Assembly: GCA_025917655.1 (NCBI GenBank)
Contig: CP084615.1
Span: 496,001-560,000, forward strand
DNA from: Chlorella sorokiniana
Lineage: Eukaryota > Chlorophyta > Trebouxiophyceae > Chlorellales > Chlorellaceae
Direction of reading: 5' to 3'
DNA: 64,000 nt
In this document: positions 15,771 through 26,347 of the stretch, piece by piece
How positions within the stretch are numbered: the first letter of the stretch is position 1
Layout: every line of letters starts with the position of its first letter
Translations under genes and position numbers: made by a program
The notes under the pieces: model-generated
What the model was told of the DNA's origin: nothing
The model's input: the letters and a program-made list of their open reading frames with translations, nothing else
Database searches by the model: none

Positions 15771-17395
15771 ATGAGTGACACCGAAGGCAGGGACCGCGAG
15801 GTTCGCGATGAGCCGGTGAACGAGGACACCCAACGGGGCGAGGAGCGCCGTCAGGAGACCTTCAAGTGCTTCGTGGGTGGCATCAGCTGGCACCTGGATG
15901 ATCATAAGCTGAAAGAGGGTGAGCTGGGCGCTTGGGCGGGAGGACGGAGCATCTGGGCGGCGATTGCGCTCTGGGGCCTGCAACCTTTCGGCTTCTAGTT
16001 TACTGGAAGCATGATAGCAGACTTGAGCTGCGCGGCGCGCCCGTGCTGTAACGACAGGCGCAGCGAGCGCCATCCACACCGCCAGCTTGCTCTCTTGCCC
16101 TTCTGCTGCCTGAATTGGCTGGTATGCGCGCCTCCCGTGCAGCATTCGCCGAGTTCAACCCTACCGAGGCCGTTGTGATGGTCGACAAGATGACTGGGCG
16201 CTCCCGCGGCTTTGGCTTCGTCATTTTCGGCGACAAGCGCGACCAGGACGCCGCCATCGAGCGCTTGCACAACACGGAGCTGGACGGGCGCCGCATCTCA
16301 GTCACCAGGGCTGTGCCTCAGTCGGAGACGGCGCCAGGCACGCCGGCCGACGCACTGCGGCGTGGGCAGTATGCCCCGCGTGAGGGTGGCCGCGTTGGTG
16401 GCTCCAGGTGCGCATCAGCTGTGGGATGTACTTGCCTGCGATTATGTTGCCTTTCTTGCAGTTTGGTTGCAGTGCGGTTGCAAGCATTGCTCGAGGTGGT
16501 CGTGGTTCAAGCGAAGAGTCGTTCATCTTTGTTTGCCTGTGTAGGGGCGGCTACGGCGGTGGCTATGGTGGTGGCTACGGCAGGGACCGCGGTGGCTACG
16601 GCGGCGGCCGTGACGACTATTACCGCGGCGGTGGCGGCGGCTACGGCCGCGACGATTACTACCGCGGCGGCGGTGGCTATGGCGGCGGTGGTGCGTGCTG
16701 CTGCTGCGCCTGCCAATGCTTGCCCTCTTCCTAGCACGTCACCTGCTCGCACCTGTTACGCCAGCGAGAGCCTGATGCTTGCCGTTTCCACATCTCTCTG
16801 CCTGCCTCACCTGGTGTCCGCATGACTTGCTGCTCAAAGTTGCACCTCTGTGCTTGACAGGCTATGACCGGGCGGCTACGGTGGCTATGAGCAGCGTGGC
16901 GGCTATGGCGGCTACGACCAGCGCGGCGGCTATGGAGGTGAGGCTTTGTGACGTTGAATGGCACTACATCATGTGCTTCCAGCCGCTGAGGACCGGCATG
17001 TCAAGAAGCTTTTTCCTTCCCTGCTGTCCCTCCAGCTTGGTGTGCCCTCACAATCCCTACACCCACATTCTGCAGGCTATGACTATGGTAGCGGCGGCGG
17101 TGGCTACGGTGGGGGTGGTTACGGCGGTGGCGGTGGCTATGCTGGCGGCGGCGGCGGCGGCTATGGGGGCGGCTATGACCAGCGCGGTGGCTATGGCGGT
17201 GGTTACGACGACAGGTGAGGCCCATCAATGGCACACATGCCAGACCATCTTGTCGAGCAGCCATGCCGCTCCCTGGAGCCCTTGTATCTCGACCTTGCTC
17301 TCCTCCACCGCCGCCGTGGTGCCTGTTGCAGGGGCTACGGCGCCGACCGCGGCCATGCCGAGCGACGCGGCGGGGGCCCCTACGAACGCCGGTAG
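15771..17395 (+). CDS. Glycine-rich RNA-binding protein with one RRM
   Basis: An hnRNP A/musashi-like or plant GRP-type protein, probably acting in mRNA processing or translation control. ATG at 15771 begins an acidic/polar leader. The RRM follows: RNP2 KCFVGGISW, exon 1 ending at 15918, then exon 2 (16143-16407) with EAFAEFNPTEAVVMVDKMTG, RNP1 RSRGFGFVIF and RISVTRAVP. Exons from 16545, 16861, about 17077 and 17332 encode a Gly/Tyr/Arg tail of GGYGG, RDDYYRGGG and DQRGGYGG repeats ending PYERR at 17395. The tail is split by several introns that fall inside the repeat, as if exons grew by repeat duplication. One base is missing near 16869 (CGGGC should read CGGGGC), without which the third Gly-rich exon changes frame. 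Confidence 0.92.
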
Positions 17396-18557
17396 GCACC
17401 AGCCACTTGACCAGCGTTCCAGCCGGCAGAAGACAGGAGCGCCAGCGGCAGAAGATGGACCAGCAACCGTGACAGAGCAGCACTCGGGCAGGGAGCAAGC
17501 GCCCGCCATCCCGGCAGCCACTTTCCTTGCTTGTTCGCCCAGCCTGCCCATCTCTCGCTCAGTGGGGTGATGCCTGCCAGTTAGCACTGGGTACAGTCAC
17601 ACTGCATGCACAGGCCAGGCCAGGCAAGCCAGCATGGCGGGAATTTTAACTGTAATGACAGCTGACACCATGCCACAGCGCTCGGCGTCCGCCAGCTACG
17701 CAGGCTCAGCGTACATGCAGGGTGGCAGACCCAGCTTCCACGTCCCAGCGCACAGCAGGCTCCAGACCCGAAAGCACCACCCTGACTTGCCTGTGCATCG
17801 CCCTGCTGCATCTGTGTGCAGGCCCGGCAAGCCTCATCGCAAGCCCCAGACATCGCCCTCCCTTGAGGGCAGCCCCCAGCATTTCAGCCCTGTCACACGC
17901 AAGCCCAGCCCGCGGCGGGCACGCATGCGCATAGACGGCTGAGCAGCCGCATGCAGCGCAGAGCGGGGCATGGTGACACAGCCCTGACGCCCTCTGCACC
18001 ACTATTCCCACACCGTCCCAGCGAGGTGCCACAGTGGATTGCCACTGTTTCAGCATGCCTCAGCACAATCTTTTCTTCCTGTTCAGCGCAGAGCAGCGCG
18101 ACATTGCACTATTCATCACCCCTTGAAACTATACATGCAGTGTTGGTGGACCTTGATTGTCACAGCAGGCAGACGCAGCAAAGCAAGGGAGAACGAAAGC
18201 AGGGACAGTCAAAACTGGTGTGGTTGTTGTACAGGAAAATATCGGCAGCAGCAACAGCAAGAGCAGGACATCAAAGCAGCCAGGTTTGGGAGGAATGCGG
18301 GATCCGTCAGCAGCGCTCGATTTCGTCATTTGCCTTCCGGCGACGCTGGCTGAGAGCCAAACATCTGTTTGTGGAACTCTTGTTGCACCACGTCCTGCGT
18401 GCAGCAGCCAGGGTGCATTGCAGAACTCGGAAAGCAAGGATGCTGGGCCAGCAGACACGAACGGCAGACCCTCATGTCTTGAAAGATCCCATGCCGCATG
18501 CACCTACCCGCTGCTGCTTGGCGAGCGCTACTGCATCCTGCCAGCTAGACACTTCAG
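17396..18557. other. Intergenic region without recognised gene
   Basis: About 1.16 kb. Open frames exist on both strands (for example 17951-18652 +), but they show no motif, start context or splice pattern that I can support. Part is 3' UTR of both neighbours. Confidence 0.5.
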
Positions 18558-19161
18558 CTATCTCTTTGTACTGCAGGCCTGCCAGCTTCCAGCCCCCACC
18601 GCCAGCGCGCCCAGCCCAGCACACATCACGCTCGCCGCCGCCAGCGCTTTGACCTGCAGGGCGGTGCAGTTGTGGAAGGCTGTCCTTCGGTCAGCGAATC
18701 AGCAGGCATGTTGGGATCGTGGCTGGCAGCTGCAGCACAGAGCATCGCGCCAGCCTGTTTCGCACAGGTGGGCACAGAACAAGCAAAGCAAGGTGAGCAA
18801 GCCGCCATAAGCCAGCACCTACCGCCACTGGCAAGAATTTGAGGCGAGTGCGAGGATCAATGCCTTCTTCTGCTAGCTGTTTTGCCGTGCCTGCTTACAC
18901 AATGACATTGAGGGCGGAGCAGGGTGCAAGTTGCCTGCCCTGTCCTCCCTCCTGCGTTGCGTGAGCGGCGTGAGCGACGCCCCTCCCGACCGTGCCACGG
19001 CATCCTGGCGCACTTCCCCTCGTGACAATTACCCATGGCTCGCCTGTATAATGGGACGCAAAGCCTGCCAGGGCTCCCAAGCTCAAGGCAAGGGCTCCAG
19101 CTCCCACTGTCTGCAGTGGGGTCACCGAACGCAGGGACCCAGGCGACGAAACATCCCCCAT
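18558..19161 (-). CDS. Small two-helix membrane protein, TMEM242-like (tentative)
   Basis: Three short exons read as one small protein. Exon 1 (19161-19033) has MGDVSSPGSLRS and then the hydrophobic stretch TVGAGALALSLGALAGFASH. Exon 2 (18890-18823, acceptor GCAG, donor GTAGGT) has TAKQLAEEGIDPRTRLKF. Exon 3 (18653-18558) has VKALAAASVMCAGLGALAVG and SWQACSTKR, then stop. The layout of helix, short hydrophilic loop, then ALRALG-like second helix ending in a Trp resembles TMEM242, a mitochondrial inner-membrane assembly factor for ATP synthase and complex I. Exon 1 to exon 2 needs one extra G at the GGG of the junction, in line with base loss elsewhere in the window. The C-terminus is shorter than in the animal protein and the last exon may be wrong. 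Confidence 0.42.
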
Positions 19162-19879
19162 GCCGGAATGGTTTGTTAGAAGACGAGGTGCGGCAGCAAG
19201 CTGCCTAAAGGCTCAGAGCGAAAGGCTGTGGCCAGGATTCCTTCTCCGCAAGGGGTACTTTGGGAAATCTATGCACATTTGCATTCAAAAAAACTTACGA
19301 GCAACAACATGACGGCCGCGGGTCTTCCCTCAGTCATCACATGGCGGCAAGCCGGCAGGGCGGCAGGGCACGGCGCTGCATGCTGTGTGCCGCAATGGCG
19401 GGCTGAGCTCTTGTGCAGCGGCCATCGCCGGCAAGCCGATAAAGTCTCGCATGTAAGCATGAGCTGTGTGATTGGTATATCAGCAGGATTCAGAATGCGG
19501 CCTGATGCAGGCTGCTGCAGATACAGGTAAAACCAGCTGCGGCCACTGTCGCTGCTGCTGTCGGCCTTCCTCTGGGATCTTACAATGGCTTCACTGGTCA
19601 TGTTTTGTGGGTAATGAGGCTGTCAAGATGATGCCTATGCCATTCAATTCAGACTCATTGGGCCACCACATTTCCGGCGCACCGCGCTGCCTGCGCTGCA
19701 GGCAGCTTGTACTTCAAACATTTACATCAGATCGCAACCTGAGAGTTGGCTTGCAACATCGTGATTGTGTCACTTGGTATGTTCACATGGTCAGTTTGAC
19801 GGCTTTCTAGGCACTGCAAGCGCCCGCTCTCCAACCTCAAACTCAAACCACTCGACCTTGCGCATCCGGCTCCCCGCAC
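19162..19879. promoter_or_regulatory. Divergent intergenic region
   Basis: About 720 bases between the TMEM242-like start and the next + gene. No conserved frame or promoter motif was recognised. Confidence 0.4.
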
Positions 19880-22178
19880 ATGCCGGCAAAAAAACGAGCT
19901 GCTGGAGGTCAGACCAAGGATGTGGCCACGCGCGCCCGGAAGAAGACACCCCCTTTGAATGCCGGCCTGAGCGCCGACCTGCCGCCCGCCAGCCAGCAAG
20001 GTGAGCTGTGCTCGCATCTGCTGCCCTGTGCTGGGAGTAGGCTGGCTGTACGTGTACAACACGCCCCTGCTGTGTTCATTCAGGCCCCTGGCTGCGTCGC
20101 TGCGTCGAGCGTTGGGGCCTGGCGGCGCCGTTTGACCCACGTGTGAGCGAGGCGCAGTGGGAAGCCTACTTCAAGGAGCGAGCGGCGCTGGAGTGGCACA
20201 CCGACACCGTTCTGGTGAGCAGATGGCGCCGTCGCCATGTTTATGGCGTATTTAGATCGACATAGGTGCTGCCAGGCAGCGGGGAGGCATTGGCCGGCCA
20301 AGCAGTCTTGCATGGTCCACATGTCTGCAGGCGGAAGCCAGCAGGGAGAATGCGGCACCGAACGCCACAGCGGCGGCGGCGTGGCCTTTCGATTGGCCAA
20401 AGCCTGCCCTGAAGAATTTCTGCAAAGAGTACTATGGGGAGGACGACGGGTGGGTGGCCTTTGTTTTTCCCCCGCTGGCCCTAGCCCGCCTTCAGCTGAC
20501 GAAGGCGACAGCTGCCCTTCGCCCCCGCCACCAAGCCAGATGAGTGCTGCTGCACAGCAACTTTGCAGAGCACTCCCTGACCACGCCTTGCATCCGCCTG
20601 CCTCGGCGTGTAGAGGAGAAGCGGCAGAGTTTGCAGGCTTCCTCGCCAACATTCGGGATGGAGTGCAGCGCCTGATGGCGGGGTGCAAGGGCGTGCCAGA
20701 GCTGGCGCAGAAGCTCGCCGGCGGGCTGTACATCACTGAATGTGGGCGGCTGCCGGCAGCGCTGTGGTTCCTGGCTCCTGGCACCTGCCTCATGCCCCTG
20801 CTTGCACGCGTCGGCATGCACTGCGCTCCTGCGTTGTGTGCGTGCGACGTGAGGCTCGCTCACCCACTAGCCCTGCCTGCCCCTGCAGACTGGGTGAACT
20901 GGTGTGACGAGGGTGAGTGGTGGGTGTGAGGCAGCGCCTGGCTCTGGGTTGGCCGCACCCCAGCTCTGCACTGGCTGATGGCGGCGGAGCTGGCCCGCCA
21001 GAGCTGGCCGCCCGGCTGCTTGCGAGGCGCACCCTTGTGACGGAAGGACGGCCCCCGTGCCGTCCCGTCTCCCGCCCTCAGACTGCCCCCGCGCCGTGGA
21101 GGTGTACTCCCGCCTCTACCCCCTCCGCGCTCGCCACCAGCATCAAGCTCAGGTGGGCCTGGCCCGGCGCCGTGTCGGCAGCCGACGGGCGGCTGCGGCT
21201 CCTGCTGCCATGCCCTGCCACCCTCGCTCCCCTGTCCTTTGTGATTGTGTGGAGAGCCACCACTGCCCCGCTGCCCCATCCACTCACCTCCGTGTCGCCC
21301 CTGCCTGTGCCAGTTTCGGCTTCCACCACAAGCCGCGGATGTACTTTGCGGAGAGCTTTGCGAGCGGCGCCCTGAGGCTCCGCGGGCCAGGGGACACGTG
21401 CCCGGACCGCCCCCTCAGCGGCGGCTACGAGCGGGGGACGGGGAGCTGTTCAACATGGACCTGCAGGACTCGGGTGAGAAGATTGCGAAAAACGCAAGCC
21501 TGGATTGAGTTGCTCCAGTTCTGCTCAACACGTGCAGGGTTGCCAGCCAGTGCCTGGCTCGCTCGCTTGCTCGCGGTCGCATACTGCATGGCTTTCCCGA
21601 CCACCGCCTGGCCCTCTCTCATCGTTACATGCGCACCCGCCTCCGCCCCTGTGCCCGCCCTGGGCAGGCTACCAGCAGCGCAGGTTCCTGGGCAAGATGA
21701 AGCTGCGAGAGATGGCGGGGCACCTGCTGGGGCGCAGGGGCCTGATCAGCGAGCGCAAGGCGTTTGCGCTGGCGCTCACGGCTATGGGCGGCACCGCAGT
21801 GCCTGGGACGGATGTTGAGTACGCCTTCCGAGTGAACAGGTGCGGTGTCGCCTGGCGATGAGGAGCACATGCCAAGGGCAAGCACTACGGGAGAGCAACG
21901 TGTTAGCTGCCGGGCGCTGTGCCGTTCCAAGCTGCACCTCTCGTCTGTGCGTGCCGCGCAGGCGCACCCACAAGCTGGCGGCGGGGGAGGAGTCGGACAC
22001 CGCGTCTGCCAACGACAGCGACAGCGACAACGAGGCCAAGAAGAACCGGCCCAGCCAGTACGCTGACCCTTTCGACCCTGACGAACCCTTCTGCACCGGC
22101 AACCCGAGCCTGAGCTTCGCCTTGGCCTTTGGCCTCCCAGTGGGTGACTTCAGTGACGGTGAATGCGAGATGTGGTGA
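19880..22178 (+). CDS. Multi-exon protein of unknown function, probably nuclear
   Basis: I do not recognise this family. ATG at 19880 starts a basic N-terminus (MPAKKRAAGGQTKDVATRARKK), a plausible nuclear localisation signal. Exon 2 (20084-20214) has PWLRRCVERWGLAAPFDP and QWEAYFKERAALEWHTDTVL; exon 3 (from about 20332) has WPFDWPKPALKNFCKEYYGE. Later pieces are EFAGFLANIRDGVQRLM, DWVNWCDE, PRAVEVYSRLYPLRARH, FGFHHKPRMYFAESFASG, LFNMDLQDSG and RRFLGKMKLREMAGHLLGRR. The C-terminus (after 21960) is acidic, SDTASANDSDSDNEAKK, ending GECEMW. Splice sites are clean at 20000/20084, 20214/20332 and the last exon, so this is an expressed-looking gene. One base seems lost near 21446 (G4 run). The middle exons (20450-21140) are the least certain. 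Confidence 0.7.
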
Positions 22179-22402
22179 TTGAGCGCGGTTGGCGGCCTCA
22201 AACTGTGCCAGCAAAATCCCCTGTTGCCCAGATGCCAGTAACTTTTGCGAAGAAACGCACCTGATCATGTGCTTTACATGCATGATCAGCTTGATGAAAG
22301 AGTCAATGATTACGGTGCAGGCAGGCTTAATGGCCCGAAAATGGCAATGCAGCAATGCAGGCCGGCATGCCCCCAAAGCCAAGCTGTTGGGTTTATGTCG
22401 AA
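22179..22402. other. Convergent intergenic region
   Basis: About 220 bases between two stop codons; nothing recognised. Confidence 0.5.
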
Positions 22403-24405
22403 TCAATCAGCAGGGCACAGCATGCCCAGCAGCAGCTCCCACCCCGCGTAATCAACGGGGTCCGCACACGTCCCCGCCGGCGGCACCAGCAGCCGGTCGT
22501 AGCGCATCGTGGGGTAGGTGGGGGAGGGGCTGCCGTCGCCGCCTGCCCAGCGTATGGGGCCGGTACCATTGTAGGTAGTGGTGGACGACAGCATGCACTG
22601 GTAGTGGAAATCTAAAGGGGCCACACCCAGGTTGGCCCTGGGCGGCAGCTGCTGCGTGATGGCGTCCAGATCCATGAGCAGCAGTGGACGAGCGGGACCG
22701 TCGGTACTGCCCTGATCGGCCAACCGCCGCCGGCTCGCAGCGCCGCCACTGCCCCCGAGCGGCTGGCTATCTACACCTTTGCTGCTGTCCAAGCTGTCCT
22801 GGCTGCTTGGGGTGCTCGGGTCTGCATCGCCGCCGCGTCCGCGCGCCACCATGGCCCGCAGCCGCTTGTTGCGCTGCGCCACCAGCTTGCGCCCCTCGGC
22901 GTGCTGCTTGCGGCGGATGCGGTCGGTGGGGCAGGTGAGCAGCGCCACCTGGCCCACCTGCTGCCGAACCTCCTCCACAAACTCCAGCCAGCCGCTGCAG
23001 CAGGGGCAGAGGCAGGGTTCATTTCTTGGCAACAGCTTCATCGTGAACAATACACGCTCAGAGCAAGAGCAAGCAGGTGAGATTCTACCGCAACCAGCGG
23101 AGCAAGGCCCGGCAGCCTCCTCACTCGCGGAACACTTGCGTCTGCTCCCACACGCACACCGACAGAAGCAGCAGCGTGCGGCGGCGCCAGGCACCGCCAT
23201 CCGGGCCCTCCACAGCCAGGTAGGTCCGCACGTGAGGCTGCTGCCAGGCCACCTTGGCCCCGATCACAAAATCAAGGGTCAGGCCCCTGCCGACCTCGCC
23301 GCTGCTGCTGCTGCCGCCGCTGCTGTTGTCTGCGTTGCTGCTCAAGGGCCCGCCTGCTGGGAAAGAGCGGTTCAGGAGCTCTGCCAGCCCATCAGCCATC
23401 AGCGACTCATCCCAGTTGCCCTTTTCAAAGTTGGCGGCAGGGCTGACCCAATACTCGTCGGTCAGCCAGCTGCCGCCGCCGCTGCTGCTGCTACTGCTGC
23501 CAGCGTTTCCGCTGGGCATATCCCAGGCCCGCAGGCGGTAGTGCGCGTGCGCGATGCCGCCGCCGTCAATCACGTATTCCTGCTGGCGCAGCAGGCTGCA
23601 CGGTGAGGGAGGGGGCGTGATGGTTGGTGGCTGTTTGAGCAACAGGGTGGGCTGCAAAGCACCGCATCAGCTTGTCTTTTGTGCCAGTTTGCCTTTGCCA
23701 CCAACTCTCAGACAACCGCCCCGCCCCCATCTTCTGTCCATCCCGGCAAGCAGCACTAAGTTCTGCACCCCTTCAACCAAACTCACCCAACAAGGCGGTT
23801 GTACACGTGCCGCACTGTGCTGTCTCCAGACACGACCACCCGGTCATAGCCGGCACCCCAGATGCGCTGCAGAGCCTCGGCAGCGCCCATGGGCGGCCCC
23901 CGAGCGGCATCGCCGGCCGGCTGGAACAGCAGGGGCGGGGTGCCGGGGGCCCAGGGGCCGCGATGCTGGCATTCACCCAGCGCCCTTGCAGCGTATCCGC
24001 GGCGGACAGCTGCGTGCAACCGCGCGCAGCTGCCAGAGATGTTCCGCAGCCTGGCGCCGCTTGAAGCAGCATGTGCCGCGGGCTGACGCAGCGCAGCGTG
24101 TCGACCTTTGCTGCTGGGCACTTTCTGCATTTGTAGTCCTGGCCGCCGCAGCAGGGCACCGAACTCACGCCGCTGTCCAGCTTTGCCAGGCAGCCGCTGC
24201 CCAGGGTGTGGGTCGCAGCCCACTGCTCGCAGACAGCTGGCTTGCTGGCTGTTGCGGGCATGATGCCGGTAACGCTCTTGGGCCTGCCCTGGCGTTGCTG
24301 GATGCCGCTCGCCAGCAGCACCACTGCGGCGGTGAGCGCCAGGGCGACCGCTACGGTGCGTACTGCCCTGTGGACACCATTGGAAGAGCCGTCCATGAAG
24401 GTCAT
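22403..24405 (-). CDS. SGNH/PC-esterase-like type II membrane protein, copy 1
   Basis: ATG at 24405 gives a short cytosolic N-terminus and one signal anchor (VRTVAVALALTAAVVLLASG). A Cys-rich ectodomain follows (CCGGQDYKCRKC, LRCVSPRHMLLQAAPGC), then LQGRWVNAS and RVVVSGDSTVRHVYNRLVG. The GDS block followed by Arg resembles block I of TBL/PMR5 and CAS1 PC-esterases. Exon 2 (about 23595-23127) has DGGGIAHAHYRLRAWD. Exon 3 (about 22994-22403) has WLEFVEEVRQQVGQVALL, DRIRRKQHAEGRKLVAQR, LLLMDLDAITQ and DFHYQCMLSSTTTYNGTG. The D-x-H in DFHYQC could supply the catalytic pair (inference). A Golgi polysaccharide or glycan O-acyl transferase/esterase role is plausible but unproven. One base is missing near 23935. 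A paralog with the same three-exon plan lies at 29832-31731. Confidence 0.75.
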
Positions 24406-25385
24406 GCTACTGGCATGCCCTGCATGATCCGGGGTTGAAACAGCGAGTCAGACTGCAACGGGGCTGGCGAGCGGCATAGCGGCAGCGGTCTGTGGCAAGC
24501 GACGGGCAGTACCGCAGGCGGCGCCCATCCTGGCGGCCGATCACTCACGGAATGCGTATACATGCACAAAAGCATGGGACTAGTAGTGTTGCTCTGGCAC
24601 CAGCACACTGCCGCGGAAAAGCACGTTGCTGAGTTGGCCTAAATTGTGCCAGCCGCGGTCTTGCTAAGAATTCCTGAAGGTCTGCCATTGCAATTGCCCG
24701 AACCTGCAACGCGGAGGTACACGTGCTGTGCGTGAAACGCTCGGGTAGTCGACCACTATTGAAACGTTTGAGGCCTCCTGTGCATTTCCAGAATACATAC
24801 ATATAGCATCGTGTGGCTGTTCCAGGCTATTTGAATAACTGACGCACGGTATGCTGCATGACAAGCTTTTATTCCTGCCAGCCCTGCAAGCCGGTGTTGC
24901 ATGCCTCTTGTAGCCAAATTCCTGGCATTCAAAGATGTCGTCATAAAACTTGAAGTTTTGCAAGCTCTCAATAGGGAATTGTGCTGTTCTTGTCGGCCAT
25001 GTGCAGCCCTTTGCGGTTCAGCGGCACCGCCAAGCGGCCGTTCCATCATGCTCACAGCTCCCTTGCCGACAAGGGCTGTGATGTACATCTTTTGCAAGTT
25101 GAAACTGAATCATTCACGGCATTCTGTTCTGATGATTCAGGGGAAAGACCCGGAGTGCTGGCGGTCTTCAGCCTGGCCACGCTGGGTCACGCTCAGTGCC
25201 AGGCTGTCGGCGGCGCAGTGGGCAGTGGGGGCAGGAGCAAGGGCCGGTCAGCACAGTCAATTGATGCAACACGGAGAGCCTCGTAGCTGTTCCGCCAGGC
25301 GTTTGCCCTGGGAACCACTCCACTCCGAGCGGATCGCACCGAATCGCGGCGGATTGAGCCGCTGCGCAGCGCTTTCAAGCGAATC
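24406..25385. promoter_or_regulatory. Divergent intergenic region
   Basis: About 980 bases, more AT-rich than average. A 113-residue frame on the minus strand (24756-25097) shows no recognisable feature. It should contain the promoter of SGNH copy 1 and of the intronless gene. Confidence 0.45.
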
Positions 25386-26105
25386 ATGCCGAATCAGGCG
25401 ACAGCAGGCATCTTAAGGCCGCTCACAGCCGGTTGCGGTATTCTGTCGACACCAATGCGCTGCCCGGCCGCCACCCAGTCGAGCTGCTGTGTGCTGGAGC
25501 GGCGCAGCCGCTGCCTGGAAGCCCTGGACGTAGTAAACCAATGGCAGCTGAGGCCCTGCGATAAGATTGTTAATGCTCTGTACTCTGGCACAGCGTCCCC
25601 TCGTCAGCTGCAGCGGGTGATGCAAGACCTGCCTGGCCTGGTGAAGCGGCGGGAGGCGTTCCGTCGCCTGGGCCTTCCGCGGGATGAGTGGCCACAGCAG
25701 CTGCAGACCGTGAAGGGCGTGCTGCCTCCCGACACAGATATGACTGCTGCAATGCGCAGCGCTCAGGCCTGGCTGGAGGCAATGCTTGCGGCGGCCGAAA
25801 CTCGCTCAGCCGCAATGCAAGCTGAGGCGGGGGTTGATGCATCGTGGGAGCAGCGCGGACAAGGCTCCGCTGCGCCGCCTTCAGCGCCACCACGTGCCGC
25901 AACTGCGCCTGCTCCGCCCGCCACCCGCATCACGCTGCAAGAGTTCCTGGGCGGCTGTGGCCTGGATGCTCAAACTGTGCATGACTTCCGCCGCGCGCTC
26001 CGTAGCTGTCCGCCAGACGAGTGTGCTGCCATCAAGCAGCACCTGTTGGTCCTCTGGCGTGAAGTCAAACACGTGGTGGCCGAGACCCTGGCCGACAGCC
26101 TGTGA
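25386..26105 (+). CDS. Intronless gene of unknown function, 239 residues
   Basis: A single open frame from ATG 25386 to TGA 26105, unusual here because nearly all neighbours are split. The N-terminal part has LEALDVVNQWQLRPCDKIVN and LQRVMQDLPGLVKRREAFRR, a predicted helical region; then comes an Ala/Gln linker (AAAETRSAAMQAEAGVDAS, SAPPRAATAPAPPATR). The C-terminal helical segment is LQEFLGGCGLDAQTVHDFRR and AIKQHLLVLWREVKHVVAET. I recognise no domain, signal peptide or membrane helix. It lies between the two SGNH-like paralogs, in an interval that could have been inserted or left over after duplication. It could be a lineage-specific gene; the intact frame across GC-rich sequence supports coding. 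Confidence 0.6.
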   Translation: MPNQATAGILRPLTAGCGILSTPMRCPAATQSSCCVLERRSRCLEALDVVNQWQLRPCDKIVNALYSGTASPRQLQRVMQDLPGLVKRREAFRRLGLPRDEWPQQLQTVKGVLPPDTDMTAAMRSAQAWLEAMLAAAETRSAAMQAEAGVDASWEQRGQGSAAPPSAPPRAATAPAPPATRITLQEFLGGCGLDAQTVHDFRRALRSCPPDECAAIKQHLLVLWREVKHVVAETLADSL

Positions 26106-26117
26106 AGGCTTCTGTTT

Positions 26118-26190
26118 CAGTTCAGAATCCGTCCAAAACAACTCAGAACATCAGTCTCAGCTCAGAATCAGTCCGAAACACCTCAGAACG
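26118..26190 (+). repeat. 40-bp imperfect tandem duplication
   Basis: Two copies starting at 26118 and 26158 share the frame CAG(T/C)TCAGAATC(C/A)GTCC and the ending CTCAGAAC, with a few substitutions. It sits just after the stop codon of the intronless gene, in its 3' UTR. Confidence 0.75.
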
Positions 26191-26347
26191 CGTCAATCGG
26201 TAGCATGGCTGCAAAACGGCGCACAATGGCAATGCAACAACGAGAAGAGGAGGAAATAATGCACAGAGCCAGTAATGTACATGCTGCTTTGCAAATGGTC
26301 ACACTACGCCTGCTCATGCGCCTTGTTCCACAATGATGTAAGCAAGT

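Noticed and set aside
17951-18652. Long + strand frame after the glycine-rich protein
   Set aside because: No recognisable feature, it runs through likely 3' UTR, and it overlaps the better-supported minus-strand small gene.
24756-25097. 113-residue minus-strand frame
   Set aside because: No motif, splice pattern or composition typical of local genes; it lies in the AT-richer divergent spacer.
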